Source: Thermoanaerobaculia bacterium (GTDB lineage: Bacteria > Acidobacteriota > Thermoanaerobaculia > Multivoradales > J023). From it: a stretch of DNA of 51,830 bases. Positions 16,523-24,688 of this stretch are shown here, in pieces. A model generated the notes under the pieces. That model worked only from the letters and a program-made list of their open reading frames with translations, had not been told where the DNA came from and searched no databases. The stretch lies in the NCBI GenBank assembly GCA_028066595.1, contig JALCBJ010000014.1, positions 46,444 to 98,273 of the forward strand. The letters are read 5' to 3'. The translations under genes and the position numbers were made by a program. Positions within the stretch are counted from its first letter, which is position 1; each line of letters begins with the position of its first letter.

Positions 16523-17995
16523 CTAGGGAACTTGACTCGACCAGTTGGCGAGATTTCCCGACTCGAATCCGTCGGTGAACACGGTGACGTCGGGCGACTG
16601 CCGTTGTGCCACCAGGATCGCCGTGTCGCCATCTGTGAAATTGGCGAGGAAGGCAACTTCGCCCCGCTGGTTGAAACTCTTGGGGACTCCGTCTTGGAGG
16701 TTCGATCCACCGACGAAAGAGAAGCCTGAGACGATGCTCTCGAGACTTCGCGTATCCGCCGGCGCGATTTGAATCGTGCTGCCCTCCCTGGCCACGACGA
16801 CGTCTCCGAAGAAGGGATCGTAGATCCATAGACTGAAATCGTTGCCCGCGCCGACTCCGGTCCCGGCCAAGGTAGCGGCGTACGCCACCTGGCGGAACCG
16901 GTTGGCGATCGGTGTGCCGTTGAACGAGAAGTACTCGACTTCGGGATCCAGCCCTGGGGCCGGGTCGCCGACGGCGGCCAGCACGCTCGGCTCGACGCCG
17001 CCTTGCTCCGAAAGAACCGCCTCGCCAGGCCCTGTGCCCCGTTTGAAAGCCAGGCGGCCGATGGTGTCGGACGTCATGTCCGAGAGCAACAGCGCACTCT
17101 CTTCCACAAGCCGCGGTGATCCGCCCACATCGCTGAACAACGCGTCGTTGCCATTCGTCAGAGCCGCCGCAACAGCCATTCTCCCCGGGCCAGAGAAGGA
17201 GACGGTCTCGAGCTCAGAGATGGCTGCAACGGTACCCGGGGCCGCGTCACCCTCCGAGATTTGGGTCGCGAGACTTCCCGGCTCTCCGGCCCAGACGCGC
17301 CACGCGCCGTCGAAGAATCCGACCAGGGCGAGGGCGCCTCGAGAAGCCAAAGCGGCGCTCCGCACCGCAGTCGAGCTCCCGGTCGCCACCAGCGTGAGGT
17401 CCCCGCCCGAGTCGACCATCCAGGCGGTGCTCGCCGGACCGCTCTCCAATTGAACCTGAAAGAACACCGTCCCCGAGTGATTCACCCGGAGGAGGGTGGC
17501 TCCGAAATCAAAGAAGCTGCCGGGCAGTAGTGGAACTTCATCGCCCTCGCGGAAAATCAACCTGGGTCCGGAGGCGAGCGTCCCAGCGTAGAGTGCTATG
17601 TCGTTGTCGGGGTTCACGCCAGGTCCTTCCAAACGAACGGCGAACGCATAGCCGTCGTCAACGGCGACCCACTCCGAAGGACCGAACATCTGGAGCCCGG
17701 GAAGATCGGGAGCGGGATCACCGCCCTCGAAAATGGCCTGTGAGCCACCCGCGCCCCCTGTGATGTGCAGACCGTTCTCGTCAGATGCGACTCGAATCGC
17801 TTCGAAATAGACTCGGCCGTCCTCATGGAGTGACCAGGTGACCGGGCTCGCATGAAAGGTCGGTGTCAGCAGGATCGCGGTCCTGGCATCGAACTCGGCG
17901 CTGCCGAAACTCTGTGCGAGGAGCGTAGACGCCACCAGTTGCCCCAAGCCCCAGAGAATCCAGGAAGAAAGTCCACCGAGCTCCTGACTCTTCAT
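16523..17995 (-). CDS. Secreted NxxGxxAF-repeat protein with C-terminal DGFESG tag
   Basis: 490 residues with a signal-like N-terminus (ILWGLGQLVASTLLAQ). The body is made of about six loosely repeated units in which EGDPAPxL/EGDAAPGT-type turns alternate with NxxGxxxF motifs (VNHSGTVFFQ, FNQRGEVAFLANF). This is the pattern of the 'choice-of-anchor' tandem-repeat family, a probable propeller. The end, FTDGFESGNLANWSS, is a short tail seen at the very C-terminus of many exported proteins of Acidobacteriota and Xanthomonadales-like bacteria, perhaps a sorting signal or remnant of one. AAGGG lies about eight bases before the ATG. No enzymatic motif. Not in an operon. Confidence 0.8.
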   Translation of the reverse strand: MKSQELGGLSSWILWGLGQLVASTLLAQSFGSAEFDARTAILLTPTFHASPVTWSLHEDGRVYFEAIRVASDENGLHITGGAGGSQAIFEGGDPAPDLPGLQMFGPSEWVAVDDGYAFAVRLEGPGVNPDNDIALYAGTLASGPRLIFREGDEVPLLPGSFFDFGATLLRVNHSGTVFFQVQLESGPASTAWMVDSGGDLTLVATGSSTAVRSAALASRGALALVGFFDGAWRVWAGEPGSLATQISEGDAAPGTVAAISELETVSFSGPGRMAVAAALTNGNDALFSDVGGSPRLVEESALLLSDMTSDTIGRLAFKRGTGPGEAVLSEQGGVEPSVLAAVGDPAPGLDPEVEYFSFNGTPIANRFRQVAYAATLAGTGVGAGNDFSLWIYDPFFGDVVVAREGSTIQIAPADTRSLESIVSGFSFVGGSNLQDGVPKSFNQRGEVAFLANFTDGDTAILVAQRQSPDVTVFTDGFESGNLANWSSQVP

Positions 17996-18395
17996 GTTCG
18001 CCCTTCTAAGTCGTCATCAGTCGAATCGTCCTCTCCATATTAGTGCACGTTTGACAATTCCCATCCGCTCCTTTCGGATCGACGCGGCCACAGGCCCGCA
18101 TCGCCTCTCCTCGAAACAGCTCCACAGGTCCTCGTCGGAGTGCTGTATCGGATCCTCGAGCTCCCGGACCACCTACAGATCCTCATCCATCGTGCGTCGG
18201 CCGCTTCTCGGGCCTTGACCTTTGTTTCTAGACCGGAGAGTGGGTTTCTCGTCCCTGCTGAGGTTTTTCCCAGCAACTGAATCCATGCATCCCCAACTGC
18301 GAAACCAGCAGGGACCTCCCCGCGGGGTGGCGCCGCTCGGCCGACGGACCGGCTAGGGTCGAAGAGGTACACTCCGAGGCCCCTGAGCGGCAGCC
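17996..18395. other. 400-bp gene-free region with an imperfect long inverted repeat
   Basis: No ORF with coding character is seen. It contains the start region of the minus-strand repeat-protein gene, a 17-base sequence TAGTGCACGTTTGACAA (18041-18057) that recurs with one extra base at 51765-51782, and, closer to the desaturase, a long hairpin: GTCCCTGCTGAGGTTT (18251-18266) against AAACCAGCAGGGAC (18302-18315), 14 pairs with a two-base bulge and a 35-base loop. Directly after it is the palindrome CCCCGCGGGG (18318-18327). TACACT at 18368-18373 could be a -10 for the desaturase, but the hairpin would then be upstream of the transcript. Confidence 0.55.
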
Positions 18396-19472
18396 ATGCC
18401 CCCCAACGACCCTCGTCTCCGCCTGAACCATCCATCCGGAATCGTCATGTCCTTCATTGCCGAAGCCACCGAACCAGATGTCCAGCGCGCCCCGGCTCCT
18501 GCAGCGGGCAGCGTGCAGAAACACCGCTACTACTGGAACCACATCGGTGACTTGAAGCGCGAGCTGGGAACGGCTCTGCCGCGGGAGGAGTTGCGGGATC
18601 TCCACCGCGCCGCGGCATGGAAGCACTTCCTCGTTGTCGGCCGTCACCTGGCGCTGGTGATGGCCTGCGGTTGGGCCTTGTGGCAAAGCCAGTACGTTTG
18701 GCTCTGGCCCATCGCCGCCATCGTTCAGGGCTTCAACATTCTAGGCTTCTTGATCCTGGTGCACGAAGCGGTGCACCAATGCATCTTCGAGAAGAAACGG
18801 CCGTTCTGGGAGAGACTCCTCGGACGCCTCTACGCCTTTCCCACCGGTATCGCCTTCTCCCAGTTCGAGCGTTGGCACCTCGACCATCACAACGAGCTGG
18901 GCCACGATCACGACGATCCGAAGCGAGCCCACCTCTCACCGAAGAAGAACAGCCGGCTCGTCAAGCTGCTCTACGCCACGCCGGCTCTCTTCGTCATCTA
19001 CATGCGGGCATCGCGCGAAGAGGCGAAGACCTATCCGCTGCAAGTGCAGAAGACGATCGCCAGAGAGCGCTTGCTCAACCTGGCTCTCCACCTGGCGCTG
19101 GCAGGCTCCATCCTGTACTTCGCTGGCGGCTGGGTGCTGTTGCGGGTGTGGGTGATCCCTGTCTTCTTCGTGTTCCCACCGGTCTTCGTCCTGAACCGTC
19201 TCGGACAGCACTACGATATCGACCCGACGGATCCAGCCAAGTGGACCACCTTGGTGCACGGCAACCCGATCTGGCATTTCCTCTTCCTGTGGTCCAACTT
19301 CCACATCGAGCATCATTACTACCAGCGTGTGCCGTTCTACAACCTGACGAAGTTGAACCGGAAGCTGCGGCCGTTCTACGAGGAACGGGGTCTGCAGAAC
19401 CGGACGTATCGCGAGATGGTGTGGGGTTGGCTCGTGGACAACAAGGAGGCCCACACAGACTGGCACGCTTGA
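18396..19472 (+). CDS. Membrane fatty acid desaturase
   Basis: 358 residues from the ATG at 18396 (an in-frame ATG at 18447 gives 341 and is equally possible; neither has a strong ribosome site). The three histidine boxes of the di-iron membrane desaturase/hydroxylase family are present: HEAVH (123-127), HLDHHNELGHD (161-171) and HIEHH (303-307), with an extra QHYD at 271-274 that is a usual fourth ligand region. Four or more membrane helices are visible (about 82-122, 145-158, 190-203, 230-262). The product may introduce double bonds into acyl chains or act on sphingoid or carotenoid-like lipids; the box spacing resembles sphingolipid/acyl-lipid desaturases. Stands alone. Confidence 0.85.
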   Translation: MPPNDPRLRLNHPSGIVMSFIAEATEPDVQRAPAPAAGSVQKHRYYWNHIGDLKRELGTALPREELRDLHRAAAWKHFLVVGRHLALVMACGWALWQSQYVWLWPIAAIVQGFNILGFLILVHEAVHQCIFEKKRPFWERLLGRLYAFPTGIAFSQFERWHLDHHNELGHDHDDPKRAHLSPKKNSRLVKLLYATPALFVIYMRASREEAKTYPLQVQKTIARERLLNLALHLALAGSILYFAGGWVLLRVWVIPVFFVFPPVFVLNRLGQHYDIDPTDPAKWTTLVHGNPIWHFLFLWSNFHIEHHYYQRVPFYNLTKLNRKLRPFYEERGLQNRTYREMVWGWLVDNKEAHTDWHA

Positions 19473-19766
19473 TCTGGGCGGTCTTTGGTCGGTCAGGCGG
19501 TGTTGCTTCCGCCAGGAGTGGTCGCGTGCTTTCTCGAAGTCTTTCTCCCTAGCCGGACGAATTCCTCGGTCGGGACCCTCTGCTCAGCCGGTCGTGCTAG
19601 CCTCGATGTCTCCGCGGCGGCATCCCATCCCGTTCCTGCGGTCCGCGCCTCCCCGGCGGCCGCCCCGGCAGCGTTCTGAACCCGGGCCCGCAGCCCCTGC
19701 CCTACCCGACTACTACCCGTTTGCGGAGATGGCGGTCGAGCCGTTTCCGTACCTCGGAGGTTTCGT
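19473..19766. other. 294-bp gap upstream of the GAPDH-like gene
   Basis: No convincing gene. A short hairpin GGCGG/CCGCC (19496-19513) follows the desaturase stop. The second half is pyrimidine-rich and very G+C-rich. GGAGG about seven bases before the ATG at 19767 is a good ribosome binding site for the next gene. A clear promoter was not found. Confidence 0.4.
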
Positions 19767-20840
19767 ATGTCTACCGGCAAGAAGATCATCCACGTCGTCG
19801 GCACCGGAACGATCGGTGAGCCGCTCATCGGTCTGTTCACCGACTTCGCTGACAAATTTGGCATCGACGAAGTCACGTTCCACAAGCGCACGCCTCTGAC
19901 CTACGAGCGAGCGCGCATCGAGCATTTGATGTCGCGGGGGGCCAAGCTGGCCACCGACGACGAGCGGGTGAGTGATTTCGAGGCTCTCGGCCACCGGGTG
20001 TCCTACAACGCTCAGGAAGCATTGGAGCGCGCTACGGTCATCATCGATTGCACGCCCGTCGGCAACAAGATGAAGGACGAGCACTACTCCAAGCTCACGA
20101 ACGCCCAGGGTTTTCTGGCGCAGGGTTCGGAGGAGGGTTTCGGCAAGCCCTATGCGCGTGGGATCAACGAAGAATCGCTGGAGCCCGAAGAGGACCGATT
20201 CATCCAGATCGTCTCGTGCAATACGCACAACATCACAACGTTGGTGAAGACGTTGACCCACGAGGATGACGGCTCGTACAACCTCGAACGAGGTAACTTC
20301 GTTTGCATGCGCCGTGCAAACGACATCACGCAGACCAACTCGTTCATTCCGGCTCCGGAGGTGGGCAAGCACGGCGACGAGGACTTCGGAACCCACCACG
20401 CCAAGGATGCCAACCGGGTCTTCAGCACGCTGGGCCTCGACTTCAATCTCTTCTCTAGCGCGGTCAAGCTGAATACCCAGTACATGCACTCCATCTGGTT
20501 CAACTTGCAACTCAACCGCGACGTCACTCTCGACGAGGTCAACCAGCGCTTGCAGTCGAATCCTCGAGTGGCATTGACGGAGAAGAAGAACGCCAATTTG
20601 ATCTTCAGTTTTGGGCGTGACCACGGCTACTACGGTCGCATCCTGTCGCAGACGGTGGTGGTGACACCGACCCTCCACGTTCGCCGAGGACGCGAGCTCT
20701 ACGGCTTCTGCTTCACGCCGCAGGATGGAAATTCTTTGATCTCCTCGGTGGCAGCCGCGTTGTGGCGCATCGAGAAGGACTGGGACAAGGTGCGCGAGCG
20801 CATTTCCCCGATCCGGCGCTGGGTTTACCACGAGATCTGA
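19767..20840 (+). CDS. Archaeal-type (type II) glyceraldehyde-3-phosphate dehydrogenase homologue
   Basis: 357 residues. The N-terminus IHVVGTGTIGEPLIGLF is a Rossmann GxGxxG motif. The following landmarks match archaeal-type GAPDH rather than the usual bacterial GapA: IDCTPVGNKMKDEHY (archaeal 'DATPxGvGxkNk'), GFLAQGSEEG, catalytic Cys151 in QIVSCNTHN (archaeal 'SCNTTG'), and MHSIWFNLQL near 245-255 (archaeal 'MHVHSimVel'), followed by NPRVALTEKK. The residue after the CNT is His-Asn instead of Thr-Gly, so phosphate binding or catalysis may differ. It may act in glycolysis or gluconeogenesis, or on another aldehyde. GGAGG precedes the start; the stop overlaps the next gene by one base (TGATG). 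Confidence 0.72.
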   Translation: MSTGKKIIHVVGTGTIGEPLIGLFTDFADKFGIDEVTFHKRTPLTYERARIEHLMSRGAKLATDDERVSDFEALGHRVSYNAQEALERATVIIDCTPVGNKMKDEHYSKLTNAQGFLAQGSEEGFGKPYARGINEESLEPEEDRFIQIVSCNTHNITTLVKTLTHEDDGSYNLERGNFVCMRRANDITQTNSFIPAPEVGKHGDEDFGTHHAKDANRVFSTLGLDFNLFSSAVKLNTQYMHSIWFNLQLNRDVTLDEVNQRLQSNPRVALTEKKNANLIFSFGRDHGYYGRILSQTVVVTPTLHVRRGRELYGFCFTPQDGNSLISSVAAALWRIEKDWDKVRERISPIRRWVYHEI

Positions 20841-22216
20841 TGCCGGAAGATAGCGGCCGGGGTGGGCGCGGACGGTCCAGCCGTGGAGGTCGCAGCGGTC
20901 GGCAGTCCGGAGGCCGCGGCGAAGTACGCCGAGGTCGGCGAATGCCGTCGGGGCGTGGTTTCGAGCGGTGGAAGAAGCCGAAGCCGGTGGCCTCGAAGGA
21001 GGAGGTCGAGACGATCCTCCGGCTGTCGGAGATCGATGAGATCGAGCTGAAGATCGACCAGCTGGTCTTTGGCGGCGACGGCATGGGTCGGCTGGACGGT
21101 ATCCCGGTCTTCGTACCCCGCACGGCGCCTGGCGACCGAGTTCGGGTGCGCCTCACGGAGCGGCGGCCTGGATACGCTCGCGGTGAGCTCGTGGAGTTGC
21201 TCGAGCCTGGCGACGGACGTCGTGAACCGCCGTGCTCATATTTCGAGCGCTGTGGGGGGTGCGATCTGCAGCACCTCGATGAGCCGACCCAGCTTCGCCT
21301 CAAGGCGCAGGCGGTGGTGGAGACGTTACGACGGTTGGGTGGCGTGGAGAGGCCGCCCAATCTCAAAGTCGTCTCGAGCAACGCCTTCGGCTATCGGATG
21401 CGTACCCAGCTGCACCTGGGAACTCATGAGCGTGGACGTACCGTGGGCTATTTCGCCCGTGGGTCCAACGATCTCGTGCCCGTGGATTCGTGTCCGGTTC
21501 TGGTCGGTGATCTGGAACGCCTTCTACCGCGCCTGCCCAGACTCTTGGTCGACGATCCCCATTCCCGGATTGACCTAGCGGTAGGGGATGGCGGCGTGGT
21601 GCACTCGGCGCCACCGGTACCTGCGCTACCTCACGGTGAGCTGACCAGGACCGTCGAGACACCTGAGGGCACCTTCGAATATCTGTTCGATCCACGTTGC
21701 TTCTTCCAGAGTCACCTGCTGCTGACTCCGAAGCTGGTGGAAGTGGCGCTGGGAGACTTTGCCGATCCCGAGGGTGAGGTCTTCGATCTCTATGCCGGCG
21801 TCGGACTCTTCGCGCTGCCGTTGGCTCGCCGCTACGGGAAGCTAACCGCCGTGGAGTCGGATCGCACGGCGGTGCGCTATCTGCGCAAGAATCTCAAGGC
21901 CTGCGGGGCCGGCGAGGCGCGAACGGAATCGGTGACCGTCGAACACTGGATCGACGAGCTTCCTGCCGGTGCCGCTCGTGTCGTCGTCGACCCACCACGT
22001 ACCGGCCTGGCGCGGCGAGTACGCGACGTGTTGTTGGAACGGGCGCCGCGACGGATCACCTATGTCTCGTGCAACGCATCGACTCTGGCGCGGGACCTCA
22101 AGCGGCTGCTACTGGGCTACGAGATCGAGAGCCTGACGCTTCTGGACATGTTTCCGCAGACCGGGCACATGGAGCAGGTGGTACAACTGAACCGCAAGTT
22201 GGGAGAATCGCAATAG
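20840..22216 (+). CDS. 23S rRNA (uracil-5)-methyltransferase, RlmD/RumA-like, with RGG tail
   Basis: 458 residues. The first 45 are an Arg/Gly-rich disordered tail, then a TRAM domain (about 66-125; IDQLVFGGDGMGRLDGIPVF), an iron-sulfur site Cys132-x5-Cys138-x2-Cys141 (CSYFERCGGCDLQH) plus Cys218, and the SAM methyltransferase domain: FQSHLLLTPKLVE, FDLYAGVGLFALPLA, ESD, DPPRTGL, catalytic Cys in YVSCNASTLARD, and a C-terminal MFPQTGHMEQV. These identify the TrmA/RumA family, which makes 5-methyluridine in 23S rRNA with a 4Fe-4S cluster. The start at 20840 shares an A with the stop of the GAPDH-like gene (TGATG). Ordinary length apart from the tail. Confidence 0.92.
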   Translation: MPEDSGRGGRGRSSRGGRSGRQSGGRGEVRRGRRMPSGRGFERWKKPKPVASKEEVETILRLSEIDEIELKIDQLVFGGDGMGRLDGIPVFVPRTAPGDRVRVRLTERRPGYARGELVELLEPGDGRREPPCSYFERCGGCDLQHLDEPTQLRLKAQAVVETLRRLGGVERPPNLKVVSSNAFGYRMRTQLHLGTHERGRTVGYFARGSNDLVPVDSCPVLVGDLERLLPRLPRLLVDDPHSRIDLAVGDGGVVHSAPPVPALPHGELTRTVETPEGTFEYLFDPRCFFQSHLLLTPKLVEVALGDFADPEGEVFDLYAGVGLFALPLARRYGKLTAVESDRTAVRYLRKNLKACGAGEARTESVTVEHWIDELPAGAARVVVDPPRTGLARRVRDVLLERAPRRITYVSCNASTLARDLKRLLLGYEIESLTLLDMFPQTGHMEQVVQLNRKLGESQ

Positions 22217-22306
22217 ATGTCTTGGCTGGACGAATCCGAAACGCCCTCGCGGGCGGAAGAACCCACGGTAGCTGACGAGATCCCGAAGGCTATTGCCAAC
22301 GAGTGA
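22217..22306 (+). CDS. Candidate 29-residue acidic microprotein
   Basis: ATG directly follows the TAG of the methyltransferase gene, and the TGA stop shares bases with the next gene's start. The product is acidic (begins MSWLDESETPSRAEEP, eight Glu/Asp in the first 21 residues) with no membrane segment. GGGAG at 22201-22205 is a usable ribosome site. It may be a real peptide or a reading stretch that couples translation from the methyltransferase to the pterin gene. I do not recognise it. Confidence 0.4.
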   Translation: MSWLDESETPSRAEEPTVADEIPKAIANE

Positions 22307-22830
22307 TGACAAGAAGCACGGACATCGAAGGCGGCATCCAGCCGGGCGGAGTCTTCACGCTCGTCCTGGAGAAGGAGGATTTCAAGTTCTCCTGCGCCCA
22401 CTTCACTATCTTTGGTCCGGACGATGCCGAGTTGCTCCATGGTCACAACTATCACGTGTCGGTAGAGCTCCAAGGCGAGAAGCTCGACTCCGAGGGTCTG
22501 CTCGCCAGCTTTGTCGACGTGAAGAGAGCCGTGCGTGCAGCCTGCGCCTACTTCGACGAGCGGACGCTCGTACCCACGCGCAGTCCTCATGTCGCACTTC
22601 GCACGGAGAACGACGAAGTCGAGATCCGTTACCGCGAGCGGCGCTACGTGTTGCCGTCGGCCGACGTGTTGGAGCTACCGCTGGTCAACACCTCCATCGA
22701 GGAGATGGCGTTACTTCTCTGGCGCGATCTCGTCGATACCGTGGACCTCCAGGGCGTCGACACCCTGGGGGTCAACGTTTCGGAGACCGCGGGGCAAAGC
22801 TGTTGGTACCGGGCCAGGATCAAGACCTGA
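22306..22830 (+). CDS. 6-pyruvoyl-tetrahydropterin synthase family protein, PTPS-III-like
   Basis: 174 residues from the ATG at 22306 (a GTG at 22303 is one codon earlier). Zinc ligands are His32 in FSCAHF and His45/His47 in LHGHNYHV, as in PTPS and QueD. QueD and classical PTPS have a catalytic Cys in a C-x3-HGH motif; here that position is Ala and a Glu lies in ELLHGHNY, the PTPS-III signature known from Plasmodium and several bacteria. PTPS-III makes 6-hydroxymethyl-dihydropterin from dihydroneopterin triphosphate and can replace FolB in folate synthesis. A 60-residue stretch in the middle (75-120) is unusual for the family. It is last in the GAPDH-like/RlmD-like/micro-ORF series. QueD-like activity is the alternative. 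Confidence 0.75.
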   Translation: MTRSTDIEGGIQPGGVFTLVLEKEDFKFSCAHFTIFGPDDAELLHGHNYHVSVELQGEKLDSEGLLASFVDVKRAVRAACAYFDERTLVPTRSPHVALRTENDEVEIRYRERRYVLPSADVLELPLVNTSIEEMALLLWRDLVDTVDLQGVDTLGVNVSETAGQSCWYRARIKT

Positions 22831-22861
22831 CCCTCGTCGGTCGATTTCGGTCGAGGCGTAT

Positions 22862-24466
22862 CTACGCCGTTTCCAGGACTCCGTCCACCAGTCTCGGAAT
22901 ACCGGCGGGGTTGCCGTCCCGGAGCTCCTCGGGGAGAACATTCTGGGGCGCGTTCTGCCATGCCACGGGCCGCAGGAACCGGTCGATCGCGGCGGTGCCT
23001 ACAGAGGTGGAGCGGGTGTCCGTGGTAGCCGGGTAGGGACCACCGTGCTGCATCGCGTGGTTCACTTCGACACCCGTGGGATAGCCGCCGAAGAGGACCC
23101 GGCCAGCTTTCTGTTGCAGTACCTGGAGCAGCTCGGCGTGAGATGCCAGGTCGTCATCAGTGCCGTGGACGCCGGTGGTGAGCTGGCCTTGGAGGGCCTT
23201 CGCACAGGCCAACAAGCCGGCCCCGTCAGGGCAGCGGACGACCAGCGTTGCGGGACCGAAGACCTCTTCGTGTAGCTCCGCGTGATCGAGGAATGCCTGC
23301 GACGAGGCGGTGAGCAGGGCCGGCCGTGCTGCGCACGTTCCGCCGCCACCATCTTCGCCACGAGCCGCCAGCTCGACTCCGTCGATCCCGGCCAGCCGGT
23401 CGACGCCTTGCTCGTAAGCGTTGCGGATGCCCTCGTGCAGCATCGTGCCGGCGGGTGACGCGGCCAAGCGCTCTGCGGCCGCCGCGACGAGGGCGTCGGC
23501 GTCCTCCCCTTCGATCACGAAAACGAGGCCGGGATTGGTACAGAATTGCCCCACTCCGAGGCAGACCGAACCGGCCAAGCCCTCGGCGACGGAGTCAGCG
23601 TTTCCGGAGAGCGCTCCCGGCAGCAGGAACATCGGATTGGTGGATCCCATCTCGGCGTAGACCGGGATCGGCACGGGGCGGCGGGACGCTGCATCGAACA
23701 GAGCGCGGCCGCCCCGCAGGGAGCCGGTGAAGCCGACGGCACGGATGCCGGGATGCTGCACCAGCGCCTGGCCCACTTCGTAGCCTGCACCCTGGACCAG
23801 TGAGAACGCTCCGGCAGGCAAGCCCGTGACACGCAGTGCGTCGGCTATGGCGGCCGCCACCAGCTCGGACGTACCCGGATGGCCAGGATGACCCTTGGCG
23901 ACCACCGGGCATCCGGCTGCCAGAGCCGATGCCGTATCGCCGCCGGCAACGGAGAAAGCGAGAGGGAAGTTCGATGCGCCGAAGATTGCGACCGGGCCGA
24001 GTGGGACCAACATGCGGCGCACGTCGGGTTTCGGGATGGGGGTCCTATCCGGATCGGCGTGGTCGATACGAGCGCCGAGATAGGAGCCCTTTCGCAGCAC
24101 GTCGGCGAACAGCTTCAGCTGCCCGGTGGTACGCCCTCGCTCGCCCTGAAGGCGCGGTGCCTTGGGCAGCGCGGTCTCGGCCGCTGCACGGTCGAGGAGC
24201 GAATCTCCGAGGTCTTCGAGATGGTCTGCGATCGTCTCGAGCAGTTTCGCCCGAGCTTCACGGCCCGCCGCCTCGAACGTGGGGAACGCATCGACCGCCT
24301 GAGCGACCGCGCGATCGACCTCGGCAGCCGTGGCGTCGGCAAACGTAGGATCGAGAGGATCCCCCGAGGCTGGCGCGACGGCGCGAAATCCGTCGCCTTG
24401 TGATTCACGGCTGCGATCTGCACCGAGGAAATGACGTCCGTCCACTTGGATGTTCTGCAGTGTCAT
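22862..24466 (-). CDS. NAD(P)-dependent alpha-ketoglutarate semialdehyde-type aldehyde dehydrogenase
   Basis: 534 residues from the ATG at 24466; the frame stays open 26 codons further upstream. Typical aldehyde dehydrogenase features: ASNFPLAFSVAGGDTASALAAG (cofactor fold), VGFTGSLRGGRAL, the general-base Glu in AEMGSTNPMFLLP, the nucleophile Cys in GVGQFCTNPGL, and HEEVFGPATLVV. The start VDGRHFLG, the ASNFPLAF pattern and EMGSTNP are characteristic of 2,5-dioxovalerate (alpha-ketoglutarate semialdehyde) dehydrogenases that finish L-arabinose, D-glucarate and hydroxyproline breakdown to alpha-ketoglutarate. It is convergent with the pterin gene (31-base gap) and isolated by 222 bases from the next. 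It could cooperate with the flavoenzyme genes at 44558-51763. Confidence 0.85.
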   Translation of the reverse strand: MTLQNIQVDGRHFLGADRSRESQGDGFRAVAPASGDPLDPTFADATAAEVDRAVAQAVDAFPTFEAAGREARAKLLETIADHLEDLGDSLLDRAAAETALPKAPRLQGERGRTTGQLKLFADVLRKGSYLGARIDHADPDRTPIPKPDVRRMLVPLGPVAIFGASNFPLAFSVAGGDTASALAAGCPVVAKGHPGHPGTSELVAAAIADALRVTGLPAGAFSLVQGAGYEVGQALVQHPGIRAVGFTGSLRGGRALFDAASRRPVPIPVYAEMGSTNPMFLLPGALSGNADSVAEGLAGSVCLGVGQFCTNPGLVFVIEGEDADALVAAAAERLAASPAGTMLHEGIRNAYEQGVDRLAGIDGVELAARGEDGGGGTCAARPALLTASSQAFLDHAELHEEVFGPATLVVRCPDGAGLLACAKALQGQLTTGVHGTDDDLASHAELLQVLQQKAGRVLFGGYPTGVEVNHAMQHGGPYPATTDTRSTSVGTAAIDRFLRPVAWQNAPQNVLPEELRDGNPAGIPRLVDGVLETA

Positions 24467-24688
24467 GGATTCAGTTGGCCCCTGGCGAGTTGAAGACAGG
24501 TCGGTGTTGGCGGAGAGCGGGCTCCGGACGGCCGATATTGTCACGCATCCCGTACGCCGAAAACACGAGAATCGTCATGGTTGCGCCACATCGCGGGTGT
24601 CCGATCCACGGTGTCGAGGTCTGCCCGGACTTCGGGCCGTTCGGACAGGGTCTGGGATGAGCGCGTCTAGACTGTCGTTCTTCAGAAC

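Noticed and set aside
19713..20831. 372-codon minus-strand frame opposite the GAPDH-like gene
   Set aside because: Same length as the gene it mirrors and no recognisable domain; the plus strand has the Rossmann and Cys motifs and a ribosome site.
22831..22861. Possible bidirectional terminator between the pterin and aldehyde dehydrogenase genes
   Set aside because: Only a 5-bp CCTCG/CGAGG pairing in a 31-base gap; too weak to call.
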